Shown here: positions 33,907 through 42,293 of the stretch, in pieces
Numbering within the stretch: the first letter of the stretch is position 1
Layout: every line of letters begins with the position of its first letter
Origin: Catenulispora rubra
GTDB taxonomy: Bacteria > Actinomycetota > Actinomycetes > Streptomycetales > Catenulisporaceae
DNA length: 59,308 bases
Assembly (NCBI RefSeq): GCF_015356825.1
Contig: NZ_JAACYW010000039.1
Coordinates: forward strand, 1-59,308
Direction: 5' to 3'
The notes under the pieces: model-generated
Database searches by the model: none
The model's input: the letters and a program-made list of their open reading frames with translations, nothing else
Told to the model about the DNA's origin: nothing
Made by a program: the position numbers and the translations under genes

Positions 33907-34641
33907 ATGGCTTCGACCACCCGCAGACCGTCGGCGGCGCTCCGCCGCGCGGCTGCCGAAGAACGCACGCTGGCAGCCGTGGAGGAGATGTTGCGCGAGG
34001 GGGCGAGCTTCACCGAGCTGAGCGTCGAGCGGATCGCCACGGCCGCTTCGCTGTCCCGCTCGACCTTCTATCTGTACTTCCGCGACAAGACCGAACTCGC
34101 GCTGCGGCTGGGCGCCTCGGTCCGGGCCGGTGTCTTCGTCCGGGGCGCGTCCTGGCGCCCGGAGGGCGACCCGCCGGAGCACGGCCTGGCCGGGCTGGCC
34201 GCCGCCTATGAGGCGATCATCGCCCAGTATCGGACCCGCGCGGCGTCATGGGCCGCGGTGATCGAGGTCGCCGGATACGACGACGCGGTCCGCGGCTGGC
34301 TGACCGACGGCAACCAGGCGCAGATCGAGCGGATCTCCGCGCTGCTGGAGACCGAGCAGAAGGAGGGGCGCACCGATCCCGGGATCGACCCGGTCCGCGC
34401 CGCGCAGATCATGGTGTGGGGCGGCCAGCAGGCCATCGCCGCCCATCTGAGCCACGGCGACGGCGACGACTCCGCCGCGGCCTGGGAGCTCGCGCGGGCG
34501 CACTGGTACGGCGCCTACCGCCGGCCGGCGGTCGCCTTCGAAGGGGCGCAGAGCTTGGAACCCTCGCAGTCCGAGGAGCCGTCGGGATCCTCCCAGCCGC
34601 CGCGGCCGTTCCCGAACCCGGAAGCCGGCGACCCGTCATGA
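33907..34641 (+). CDS. TetR-family repressor
   Basis: 244 residues. The DNA-binding helix-turn-helix spans about residues 15-60: LAAVEEMLREGASFTELSVE, then RIATAASLSRSTFYLYFRDK. The long C-terminal ligand domain is followed by a Ser/Pro-rich tail. The start is the ATG at 33907. It is first in an operon with a kinase and a NarL-type regulator. Its stop overlaps the kinase ATG (34638-34641). TetR in front of a two-component pair is unusual and suggests that it gates expression of the signalling system. Confidence 0.93.
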   Translation: MASTTRRPSAALRRAAAEERTLAAVEEMLREGASFTELSVERIATAASLSRSTFYLYFRDKTELALRLGASVRAGVFVRGASWRPEGDPPEHGLAGLAAAYEAIIAQYRTRAASWAAVIEVAGYDDAVRGWLTDGNQAQIERISALLETEQKEGRTDPGIDPVRAAQIMVWGGQQAIAAHLSHGDGDDSAAAWELARAHWYGAYRRPAVAFEGAQSLEPSQSEEPSGSSQPPRPFPNPEAGDPS

Positions 34642-35984
34642 CCGCCACCACGGGCACGCCGACCGCTGTCTTCGTCCGGAGCCCCCGCATCAGCGCGATC
34701 GCGGACCTCGACCTGGGCGCGGTCCAGTGGCTGATCCGGATCGGCGGGCTGCCGGTCGTCGCCCTGCTCGCCTTCTTCAAGCCGCCGGAAGCTGCCGGCG
34801 TGGCGTCGGCGCAGACGATATGCGTCGTGGCCGTTTGCGTCGGAACGGTCGTCTGGGCCTTCGTCGACCTCCGCATGCGCGGATCGCGGCACTACAACGC
34901 AGCCCTCACCACGTGTCTGGCCTTCGTAGCGGCACCCTCGGCGATCTCGGCGACCATCGGCCACGGCGGCGCCGCGCTGATCGGCTACACGGTCGTCGCG
35001 ATGATCGCCGCCGCCGACACGCTGCCCGTGACCGCGATCCTGACCGTCAGTGCCCTGACACTGCTGGCGATCGAGGCGGGCTCGGTCTTCTACGGCGAGA
35101 GCTTCGGCAACACCGTCGGCCAGCCGCTGCTGTGCGTCGTCGGGCTGCTCATCGGCAGCAACCGCGCGTCCTACCGGCACCGCGCCGAACAGGCCTCGCT
35201 CCTGCTGACCCAGCACGAACTGCTGCGCGCCGAACAGCGGCGCGCCGGGATGCTCGACGAGCGGACTCGCATCGCCCGCGAGATCCACGACGTGCTGGCG
35301 CACTCCCTCGGCGCGCTGGGAATCCAGGTGCAGACCGCCAAGGCCGTCATCACCGACCTCGGCGACGGCGAGCGCGCCGTCGAGATGCTGACCACCGCGC
35401 AGCGCATGGTGGCCGACGGGCTGGCCGAGACCCGGCGTGCCGTCCAGGCGCTGCGTGCCGACACCCTGCCGCTGCCCGAGGAACTCGCGCACGCCGCCGC
35501 CGAGCACGCCGAGCGGTACGGCACCGTCGTGCGCTGCGACATCGAGGCGGGGGATCCGGACGGCGTGTCGCCGGAGGGTGTCGTCGCCCTGCAGCGGGTG
35601 GCGGGAGAAGCGCTCGTCAACGCGGCGAAGCACGCACCCGGCGCGGACATCGACGTCCGCTTCGTCCACCTGCCCGGGGCTGTGGAGCTCACGATCGGCA
35701 ACGCGGTCTACGACGACGCGGTTTGTGATGACGCGATTAGTGATGACGCGGCCTGTATCGACGCAGCCCCGCCGCCGCACGATCCGACTCCCCGGCTGCA
35801 CACCGCCGACACCGGATGCGGCATCACCGGCATGCGCGAGCGGCTTTCGCTGCTCCACGGCACGCTGTCCGCCGGATCGGTCGACGGCCGCTGGGTCGTG
35901 CGTGCCACGGTGCCCACAGCCTTTTCCGTCACAGCCTCTTCCGCCACACCCCTTTCGCCGCAGCCAGAGGAGCTTCCGCGATGA
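34638..35984 (+). CDS. NarL-type membrane histidine kinase with repeat-bearing ATPase domain
   Basis: 448 residues. Five to six membrane helices (about residues 30-175) form the input region. HisKA_3 follows (RTRIAREIHDVLAHSLGALG). The ATPase domain has VAGEALVNAAKHAPGAD (N box) and TGCGITGMRERLSLLHG. Between them lies an acidic repetitive insertion (YDDAVCDDAISDDAACID) encoded by three 15-base units at 35712-35756, in the loop that usually closes over ATP. Starts and stops overlap both neighbours as ATGA. Its partner is the NarL regulator immediately downstream. Confidence 0.92.
   Translation: MTATTGTPTAVFVRSPRISAIADLDLGAVQWLIRIGGLPVVALLAFFKPPEAAGVASAQTICVVAVCVGTVVWAFVDLRMRGSRHYNAALTTCLAFVAAPSAISATIGHGGAALIGYTVVAMIAAADTLPVTAILTVSALTLLAIEAGSVFYGESFGNTVGQPLLCVVGLLIGSNRASYRHRAEQASLLLTQHELLRAEQRRAGMLDERTRIAREIHDVLAHSLGALGIQVQTAKAVITDLGDGERAVEMLTTAQRMVADGLAETRRAVQALRADTLPLPEELAHAAAEHAERYGTVVRCDIEAGDPDGVSPEGVVALQRVAGEALVNAAKHAPGADIDVRFVHLPGAVELTIGNAVYDDAVCDDAISDDAACIDAAPPPHDPTPRLHTADTGCGITGMRERLSLLHGTLSAGSVDGRWVVRATVPTAFSVTASSATPLSPQPEELPR
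35712..35756 (+). repeat. Three in-frame 15-base tandem units in the kinase gene
   Basis: Units at 35712-35726, 35727-35741 and 35742-35756 share the core GAYGACGCG plus a variable six bases. Each adds five residues (DDAVC, DDAIS, DDAAC). The frame is preserved, so copy number could vary without breaking the gene. Confidence 0.8.
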
Positions 35985-36742
35985 CTGTCACGACCGAACC
36001 GCCGACCCTCGCCACCGGACCCCTCGCCACCGACCCCCTGCGCATCGTCGTCGCCGACGACCAGCCCAGCGTGCGCGAGGGCCTGGCCCTCCTGCTCGAC
36101 ATGCTGCCCGACACCGAGGTGGTGGCCACCGCCGCCGACGGACAGCAGGCGCTGGACGCGGTCGCCGAGCACCGGCCCGCCGCGATCCTGCTCGACATCC
36201 ACATGCCGGTGCTCGACGGCGTCGAGACCACGCGGCGGCTGGTCGCCGAGCACCCCGACGTGGCGATCGTCATCCTCACCACCTACCTGGAGGACGCCGA
36301 CGTCCTGGACGCGATCCGCGCCGGCGCCCGCGGCTTCCTCACCAAGGACGCCGACCGCACCGACATCGCGCGCGCCCTGCACGCCGCCGCCGCGGGCCTG
36401 AGCATCGTCGACCCGCGCGTCCACACCACATTGCTGGCCGCCACCCGACGCGACACGCCGCAGCCCGAAGCCCCCGAGCCGCGCGAACCGCAAGACTCGC
36501 ACGACCCCGACGACGTGCCAGCAACCGCACCGCACAACGTCCTGCCCGATAACCTGACCGAGCGCGAAGTCGAGATCCTGGCCCTGATCGTCGATGGCCT
36601 CACCAACCCTGAGATCGCCGCCCGGCTGTACCTGAGCATCAACACGGTCAAGAGCCACATCAACCGGATGTTCGCCAAGACCGGCTCGCGCGACCGCGCC
36701 GCTGCTATCAGCTACGCGCACCGCCACAAGCTCATGGAGTGA
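35981..36742 (+). CDS. NarL-family response regulator
   Basis: 253 residues. The receiver domain has the acidic pair in RIVVADDQPSVREG, the phosphoacceptor Asp in AAILLDIHMPVLDG and Lys in GFLTKDADRTDIAR. A Pro/Glu-rich linker of about 35 residues leads to the LuxR-type helix-turn-helix (LTEREVEILALIVDGLTNPE, then INTVKSHINRMFAKTG). The ATG at 35981 overlaps the kinase stop. It is the only NarL-type regulator in the window, so it could also receive phosphate from the sensor-less kinase at 20455. That cross-link is speculation. Confidence 0.94.
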   Translation: MTVTTEPPTLATGPLATDPLRIVVADDQPSVREGLALLLDMLPDTEVVATAADGQQALDAVAEHRPAAILLDIHMPVLDGVETTRRLVAEHPDVAIVILTTYLEDADVLDAIRAGARGFLTKDADRTDIARALHAAAAGLSIVDPRVHTTLLAATRRDTPQPEAPEPREPQDSHDPDDVPATAPHNVLPDNLTEREVEILALIVDGLTNPEIAARLYLSINTVKSHINRMFAKTGSRDRAAAISYAHRHKLME

Positions 36743-36758
36743 CGGCGCTGCGATGCAG

Positions 36759-37838
36759 CTAGGCGGAGTGTTCCAGGTCTTGACGAGAGACGGCGTGTGC
36801 GAAGGGCAGGCCGGCAGCGTATCGCTCTACTTCGTCGACGGCCGCCGCGGCCATGCGGTGCAGTTCGTTGCCGAGCGAGCCGGCGACGTGCGGGGTGAGC
36901 AGTACGTTGGGGAGGTCGTAGAGGACCGAGTCCGCCGGGAGGATTTCGGGCTCGGTCACGTCGATGACCGCGTTGATCCGTCCGGTGACCAACTCGGCTA
37001 TGAGCGCGTCTTGGTCGATGAGGGCGCCGCGTGCGGTGTTGATCAGCGTCGCGCCGTCGCGGAGGAGTGCGAGGCGTTCGCGGTTGATGAGGTGGTGGGT
37101 TTCGGGCAGTTGCGGGGCGTGGATGCTCAGCACGTCTGATGTGGCGCAGAGCTCGTCGAGGTCCAGGAGGCGGGCGCCGAGGTCGTGGGCGCGCGTGGGG
37201 GTGATGAACGGGTCGTAGAGCAGGAGGTCCAGGTCGTAGGGCCGTAGTAGCTCCAGGACCCGTCGTCCGATGCGGGAGGCGCCGACGAGTCCGACGGTGC
37301 GGCGGTAGTTGCCGGCGCCGGTGTAGAGCTGGTGGAGGTTCAGGCGGGCGCCGCGGTGCTCGCGGTACAGGTCGCGGATGTGCAGGATGCGTTTGTTGGC
37401 GAGGAGGATCGCGGCGACGGTGTATTCGGCGACGGGGTATGCGTTGGCCCAGGCCGCCGACGTGACCGCCACGCCGCGCCGCCAGCAGGCCTCGGTTACG
37501 AGGCGCCGGACCGTTCCGGCGGCGTGGACGGCGGCGCGCAGCCGTGGCGCGGCTTCCAGGAGCGCGTCGTCGAGCTGCGGTGCACCCCAGCAGGTGAGAA
37601 GGATCTCGGCCTCGCGCAGGACCTCGGCCGCGCCCGGTTCGGCGATGTCGTGGACCACGAGGCTGAAGTCGATGTCCGCGACGGCGGCCAGCCGCCGGCG
37701 GGACTCCTCGTCGAACAGCGCGTCCACGGTCACGAACCCCGGGTCCATGGCCAGCACGGTGCGAGGGCGGTGGAGCCGGTCCCGTCGTGGCGCTGCGCCG
37801 ATCGTGGTCGGGTTGACGGCGGCGGACGGCTGGTGCAC
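36759..37838 (-). CDS. D-2-hydroxyacid dehydrogenase family protein
   Basis: 359 residues. The nucleotide-binding motif is TVGLVGASRIGRRVLELL. The catalytic triad positions are visible: Arg in INTARGALIDQDAL, Glu in VTEPEILPADSV, His in VLLTPHVAGS. The start chosen is the GTG at 37836-37838 because GAGAAGGA precedes it; an ATG 32 codons later would cut the first beta-strand. It follows the alginate-type ABC permease gene by 35 bases on the same strand. A role in reducing a keto sugar acid released from uronic-acid oligosaccharides fits the locus, but the substrate is not proven. Confidence 0.9.
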   Translation of the reverse strand: MHQPSAAVNPTTIGAAPRRDRLHRPRTVLAMDPGFVTVDALFDEESRRRLAAVADIDFSLVVHDIAEPGAAEVLREAEILLTCWGAPQLDDALLEAAPRLRAAVHAAGTVRRLVTEACWRRGVAVTSAAWANAYPVAEYTVAAILLANKRILHIRDLYREHRGARLNLHQLYTGAGNYRRTVGLVGASRIGRRVLELLRPYDLDLLLYDPFITPTRAHDLGARLLDLDELCATSDVLSIHAPQLPETHHLINRERLALLRDGATLINTARGALIDQDALIAELVTGRINAVIDVTEPEILPADSVLYDLPNVLLTPHVAGSLGNELHRMAAAAVDEVERYAAGLPFAHAVSRQDLEHSA

Positions 37839-37873
37839 GGGGCGATTTCCTTCTCTAGTCGATCCCACGGCGC

Positions 37874-38788
37874 TCATTTCACGCTGCCGGTGGTCAGTCC
37901 GGCCTTCCAGAATCGCTGCAAGGCGACGAACGCGATGATCAACGGCACGACCGCGAGCAACGCTCCGGTGACCACCAGCGGATAGAGGTCGGGCTCGGTG
38001 CGGGTCTGGCTGTTCCACGTGTACAACCCCAGGCTGACCGGGAAGAGCCGGGTGTCCGACAGCATCACCAGCGGCAGGAAGAAGTTGTTCCAGATGGCGG
38101 TGAACTGGAACAGCAGCACGGTGACGAAGCCGGGCATCACCATCCGCAGCCCGACCCGCCAGAAGATGCGCAGCTCTCCGGCCCCGTCCACCCGCGCGGC
38201 TTCGAGTACCTCGCCGGGGATGTAGCCGGCGGTGAAGATGCGGGAGAGGTACACCCCGAACGGATTGGCCAGAGTCGGGATGAACACCGACCAGAAGGTG
38301 TTGACCAAGCCGACCTTGGATGCCAACAGATACAGTGGCAGTGCGAGGGCGGTGGTGGGTATCAGGACACCGAGCAGGACGACGCCGAACAGTTTCTCCT
38401 TGCCGCGGAACCTGTAGACCTCGAAGGCGTATCCAGCGCAGAGACAGATGAACGCGCAACATACGGCGCCGAGGCCGGCGTAAAGCAGAGAGTTGAGATA
38501 CCAGCGGAAGTAGATTCCGCCGTCCTGCGTGGCGAGTGCGTGGAGGTTCGCGCCGAGGTGCATGTGGCTGAGGGACAGGCCGCGGCCGCCGAGCAGGTCG
38601 CCGGTGTCCTTGGCGGACGCGGTCGCCAGCCACAGCACCGGCAGCAGGGTGTATGCGGTGGCGAGAATCAATGCGCTGTTGACGGCCGTCTTCGACAGAG
38701 TCCACGGTCCGCGGTTTCGGTGGGTGACCGCTTCGGGTGTGCGGCGCCCCCGGGTGCCGGCTCTCGGCCGCGGTTGCGTGACGGTCAT
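37874..38788 (-). CDS. Oligosaccharide ABC permease, MalG type
   Basis: 304 residues with six membrane helices and the EAA loop VLEAARVDGAGELRIFWRVG. The ATG at 38786-38788 overlaps the preceding permease stop. The cytoplasmic N-tail contains RPRAGTRGRRTP. It pairs with the MalF-type protein at 38785. As with the first importer in the window, no ATPase gene is present. Confidence 0.92.
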   Translation of the reverse strand: MTVTQPRPRAGTRGRRTPEAVTHRNRGPWTLSKTAVNSALILATAYTLLPVLWLATASAKDTGDLLGGRGLSLSHMHLGANLHALATQDGGIYFRWYLNSLLYAGLGAVCCAFICLCAGYAFEVYRFRGKEKLFGVVLLGVLIPTTALALPLYLLASKVGLVNTFWSVFIPTLANPFGVYLSRIFTAGYIPGEVLEAARVDGAGELRIFWRVGLRMVMPGFVTVLLFQFTAIWNNFFLPLVMLSDTRLFPVSLGLYTWNSQTRTEPDLYPLVVTGALLAVVPLIIAFVALQRFWKAGLTTGSVK

Positions 38789-39735
38789 GCCGCGGCGTCC
38801 TCTGTGCGCCGGCTCGGGGCGGGACGTCGTGCGGTGATCCGGGTGACCGCGAACGAGAGCATGGCGGCGACCACGGCCAGCAGGACCGAGGCGGCGGCCG
38901 CGAGACCGTAGTTGCCCTGGTCGAAAGCAGCGCTGTAGGCGTACATGTTGGGTGTCCAGGTACTGGTGATCGCGGCGGAGTTGCCGCGAAGGATCATCGG
39001 TTCGGTGAACAGCTGGAGTGCGCCGATGACCGTGAACAGGGCAGCCAGGACCAGCGCCGGTCGGATCATCGGGATCTTGACGCTGCGGGCGGTGCGCGGC
39101 CCGGTCGAGCCGTCGACCGTGGCCGCCTCGATCACCTCGCGCGGGATGGCCTGGAGCGCCGCGTAGAAGACGACCACGTTGTACCCCGTCCACTCCCAGA
39201 CCGCGACGTTCACGACCGAGGGGAGAACGGCGCCGGAGGACAGCAGGTCGATATGGACGCCGGTGCTGTTGAGGGCCCTGATGACGGGGCTGATGCCCGG
39301 CGTGTACAGGTACGTCCACACCAATGCGGCGATCAGGCCCGGAACCGCGTGCGGGAGGAACAGCGCGAGCTGGAACAAGCGTCGGGCCCGGACGAGCGCG
39401 GAGTCGAGCAGCAGCGCCAGGACCAGAGCGAACGTGAGCATCACCGGGACGTAGAGGACGCAGTAGCCTGCGACGGTCAGGAAGCCGTGGCGGAAGGCGG
39501 GGTCGTGGAGCGCCTGGCTGTAGTTGCCGAACCCGTCGAAGACCTGACGCGCACCGCCGAAGCCGAGACCTGACAGGCGCTGCGTCCACAGGCTCAGATA
39601 GACCGCGTATCCGATGGGCGCCACCATCGCGGCGAGGAACACCAGGAAGAAGGGCGTGAGCAGGACTGTGGCCGCGCCCCCGCTCTGCCGGGCCGCGGTT
39701 CCGCGGCCCGGCACGGCCGTGACGCGTCGGCTCAT
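38785..39735 (-). CDS. Oligosaccharide ABC permease, MalF type
   Basis: 316 residues. The first helix is LLTPFFLVFLAAMVAPIGYA, and the EAA loop reads VIEAATVDGSTGPRTARSVK then IPMIRPAL. The ATG at 39733-39735 overlaps the binding-protein stop, and the stop overlaps the MalG-type start. Its C-terminal tail is Arg/Pro rich. The order of genes is binding protein, MalF-type, MalG-type, hydroxyacid dehydrogenase, all on one strand. Confidence 0.92.
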   Translation of the reverse strand: MSRRVTAVPGRGTAARQSGGAATVLLTPFFLVFLAAMVAPIGYAVYLSLWTQRLSGLGFGGARQVFDGFGNYSQALHDPAFRHGFLTVAGYCVLYVPVMLTFALVLALLLDSALVRARRLFQLALFLPHAVPGLIAALVWTYLYTPGISPVIRALNSTGVHIDLLSSGAVLPSVVNVAVWEWTGYNVVVFYAALQAIPREVIEAATVDGSTGPRTARSVKIPMIRPALVLAALFTVIGALQLFTEPMILRGNSAAITSTWTPNMYAYSAAFDQGNYGLAAAASVLLAVVAAMLSFAVTRITARRPAPSRRTEDAAA

Positions 39736-41144
39736 GGCCCGACAACCTGGACGCCGCGCGCCTTCAGGTCCGACACCGTCGCGTCCTGTCCGGCCCGCAA
39801 TGCCTGGTCGATGGTCCCGCTGCCGGTCAGGGCGCTGAAGGCGTTCTTGATCGCACTGTTCGTGACCCCCATCGACGGCCCCCACGACCAGCCGGGCTTG
39901 ATCGCGGCGCTGGCGTCGGAGAACACGGAGAATATGTCCTGGCCGCCGTAGAACGTGGTGTTGAAAGCTTGCTTGGCCGTGGGGACGAGCGCGGGGTCGG
40001 CGGGATAGACCGAGGAGATGCCCGACGCGATGCGGGCCTGCATGCCCTGCGGCGTGGTCGTCGCCCACTGCGAGAACTCGACCGCCGCGGCGACGTTCTT
40101 GCTGTCCTTGCCGACCACGAACACGGAACCGCCGAGCATGCCGCCGGCCGGGTTGCCGTCCCAGCTGGGTATCGGTGCCACGGCCCAATCGCCGGCCTGC
40201 GTGGGCTCTGCGCTCTTCAGCGCTCCGGCGCTCCAGGCGGCCCCGAGGTACCCGACTGTCTGGCTGTTCTGCAACGACGCGGACCACGCCTGGCTCGAGT
40301 ACGGCTGCACCCTGACCAAGTCGTCCGCGATCAGGCTCTGCCAGTAGGCCGCCACCTTCTGCGTGGGGGCGTCGCGCAGGCCGACCTTCCACGCGTCGCC
40401 GCTGGTCCCGAACCAGGCGGCGCCGGCCTGCCAGGCCATGGCCTCCAGGGTCGAGGGGTCATCGGAGAAGAACGTCGCCAGCCGAGCTGCCGGATCGGCC
40501 GCCTTGAGCTTCTGCGCGGCGGTCCGGAACTGGTCCCATGTCGTGGGCACCTGGATGCCGTACTTGGTGAAAACATCCTTGCGGTAGAAGAACACCTGCG
40601 GGTCGGCGTCCAGGGGGAGGGCCCAGTCCTTGCCGGCGAAGGTGGTCAGCTGAACGGACTGTGGGGTGAACTTCGAAGTGAGGCCGCTGATGCGGGACGT
40701 GAGGTCTTGGACCGCGCCTTGGCTCACGTATTCCGGCAGCATCGGGTATTCGACGTTGAACACGTCGGGTTCGTTGCCCGCCTTCACCGCGTTGGAGATC
40801 TTCGCGTAGCCGCCGGCGTTGCCGGACGGGATCTGTTCGAAGACCACGTGCACGTCGTGGTGCGAGGCGTTGAACGCGTCGGCGACCTGCTGGCTGCCGC
40901 GGGTCCAGCCCCAGAAGGTGATCGTCACCGGCCGTCCGGGCGTGGATGCGGCCGAGGAGGACGAAGAGGACGAAGAGGAACCGCCACAGGCGGTGAGCGC
41001 GGTGAGACCGAGCAGCGAACACGCCAGGGCTGCGGCGTGGCGGCGGCGTTTGCGTCGAGGAGCGCTGCGGGATGCGAGTCGAGGAGCGCTGCGGAGAGCG
41101 AGTCGAGGGCTGTGGTTCGGGAGCGCGGCGGTGCGATCCGGCAT
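39732..41144 (-). CDS. Oligosaccharide-binding lipoprotein of ABC importer
   Basis: 470 residues. A long basic N-terminus with a small internal duplication (RLALRSAPRLASRSAPRRK) precedes the signal helix and lipobox LTACGGS. A serine run then links to the binding domain, which begins VTITFWGWTRGSQQVADAFN. Features of family 1 binding proteins include EPDVFNVEYPMLPEYVSQGA and GGSVFVVGKDSKN. The ATG at 41142-41144 follows CAGGAGCACCGTC. The gene lies downstream of the PL7 lyase, so alginate-derived oligouronides are the likely ligand. Confidence 0.9.
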   Translation of the reverse strand: MPDRTAALPNHSPRLALRSAPRLASRSAPRRKRRRHAAALACSLLGLTALTACGGSSSSSSSSSAASTPGRPVTITFWGWTRGSQQVADAFNASHHDVHVVFEQIPSGNAGGYAKISNAVKAGNEPDVFNVEYPMLPEYVSQGAVQDLTSRISGLTSKFTPQSVQLTTFAGKDWALPLDADPQVFFYRKDVFTKYGIQVPTTWDQFRTAAQKLKAADPAARLATFFSDDPSTLEAMAWQAGAAWFGTSGDAWKVGLRDAPTQKVAAYWQSLIADDLVRVQPYSSQAWSASLQNSQTVGYLGAAWSAGALKSAEPTQAGDWAVAPIPSWDGNPAGGMLGGSVFVVGKDSKNVAAAVEFSQWATTTPQGMQARIASGISSVYPADPALVPTAKQAFNTTFYGGQDIFSVFSDASAAIKPGWSWGPSMGVTNSAIKNAFSALTGSGTIDQALRAGQDATVSDLKARGVQVVGP

Positions 41145-41242
41145 GACGGTGCTCCTGTTCGAATGGGGCGTCATCCTGGAGGCGGGCATGCCGTCGCCGG
41201 CAGGCCGGCGCGAGTGAGCCGGGAGGGAAGGGCTGAGATGTG

Positions 41243-41285
41243 CCGCTGCTCCTCCGGCCGCGTGGGCTTGCCGAAGGAGCAGCGG
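41243..41285. terminator. Hairpin after the PL7 lyase gene
   Basis: CCGCTGCTCCT (41243-41253) pairs with AGGAGCAGCGG (41275-41285). It begins just beyond the lyase stop on the minus strand and may attenuate transcription into the importer operon. Confidence 0.6.
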
Positions 41286-41290
41286 CCGCG

Positions 41291-42106
41291 TCAGGAGGTG
41301 TGGGAGAAGGAGAGCGCGTAGAAGTGCACCAGCGCGCCGATCTTGCTGCTGCTGCCCACCGACTGGTCGTAGTCCCCGGCCTTGAAGTACATCTTGTAGC
41401 CGTCGAAGGCCGACGGTTCCGTGAAGTGCGTCGTGGCTCCGTTGATCGTGACGGCGATGTCGTGGCTGCCGTTCAGATCGATCGAGTAGCTCCACTTCGT
41501 GCCGAGCGGGATGTGCGCGATCGTGGTCGGGACGCCGTTGCCGCCGGCCGGCGTCTGCTCCAGGAACAGTGCGACGTCGCCGTTGCTCTCATAGAAGAGC
41601 TCGAGCAGCGGCTTGGAGGAACCGGATGAGTTGTCCAGGTGGATCTGTCCGACCGTGACATGGTCGGGGATCTTCTTGGACATGACTGTCGCGCTCAGGG
41701 TGTTGTTGCCGGTGACGTTCCACTCGGCGAGCGCGCCGCCGGCGGTCATCTCCCGCAGCTCGGTGCGCGGGTACTTCGAGCCGAGGGTGACGCCGTTCTC
41801 CGGGTCCCAGAACGTCATCGATCCGTCCGTGGGATCGGTGTAGAAGTACTTGTCCTGGAATCCGCTCGCGCCTTTGAGCTGCGAGGGCGAGATCGTGGTG
41901 GTGTTGTTCGTGGTGCCGGTCGGCAGTTGCAGCTCCCACTGGGAGAGGTTGAAGTTCCCCCCGGGCGCCACGTTCGGATTGAGTCTGGCCTTGCTGCACG
42001 GCGCGGCGGTGGCACTGGCCGGGGCCACCGTGATCGCGCCGAGGATCGGCAGCACGGCGGCACCGGCTATCGCCGCCCTGGACCGACGTCCCCATCGGTA
42101 GTTCAT
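41291..42106 (-). CDS. Alginate lyase, polysaccharide lyase family 7
   Basis: 271 residues. A Sec signal peptide (RAAIAGAAVLPILGAITVAP ending ASATAAP) is followed by the PL7 jelly-roll. All three hallmark motifs are present: YPRTELREM, VGQIH and YFKAGDYDQ. The catalytic Arg, Gln/His and Tyr lie in these. The QIH form is associated with activity on G-containing alginate. It is a secreted endolyase releasing unsaturated oligouronides for the importer downstream. Four 11-base repeats precede the gene. Finding an alginate system in an actinomycete fits degradation of algal or bacterial exopolymer. Confidence 0.93.
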   Translation of the reverse strand: MNYRWGRRSRAAIAGAAVLPILGAITVAPASATAAPCSKARLNPNVAPGGNFNLSQWELQLPTGTTNNTTTISPSQLKGASGFQDKYFYTDPTDGSMTFWDPENGVTLGSKYPRTELREMTAGGALAEWNVTGNNTLSATVMSKKIPDHVTVGQIHLDNSSGSSKPLLELFYESNGDVALFLEQTPAGGNGVPTTIAHIPLGTKWSYSIDLNGSHDIAVTINGATTHFTEPSAFDGYKMYFKAGDYDQSVGSSSKIGALVHFYALSFSHTS

Positions 42107-42224
42107 CGTCCTTGCTCCCTTCGTTCGCTCGCCCGCAGGACTCTGCGTTGCGGTTGTGTTGCATCCTTCGCCCGCATGGGATCGAAGTCAAGAGCGAACG
42201 ATATTTCGATCTCAAATTGGATCG

Positions 42225-42268
42225 AATGATCTCTGAATGATCTCTGAATGATCTCTGAATGATCTCCG
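42225..42268. repeat. Four 11-base direct repeats (AATGATCTCTG)
   Basis: Three identical units at 42225, 42236 and 42247 and one variant (AATGATCTCCG) at 42258 are perfectly in phase, one helical turn each. They lie 120-160 bases upstream of the PL7 start and 26 bases beyond the regulator stop. They are a likely binding platform for the DeoR/LacI-type regulator or a slippage-prone spacer. Confidence 0.8.
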
Positions 42269-42293
42269 AGAGGGAATCTCGCGGTGCCGGATC

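Noticed and set aside
42225..42268. CRISPR-like repeat array
   Set aside because: Units are 11 bases with no spacers and no cas genes.
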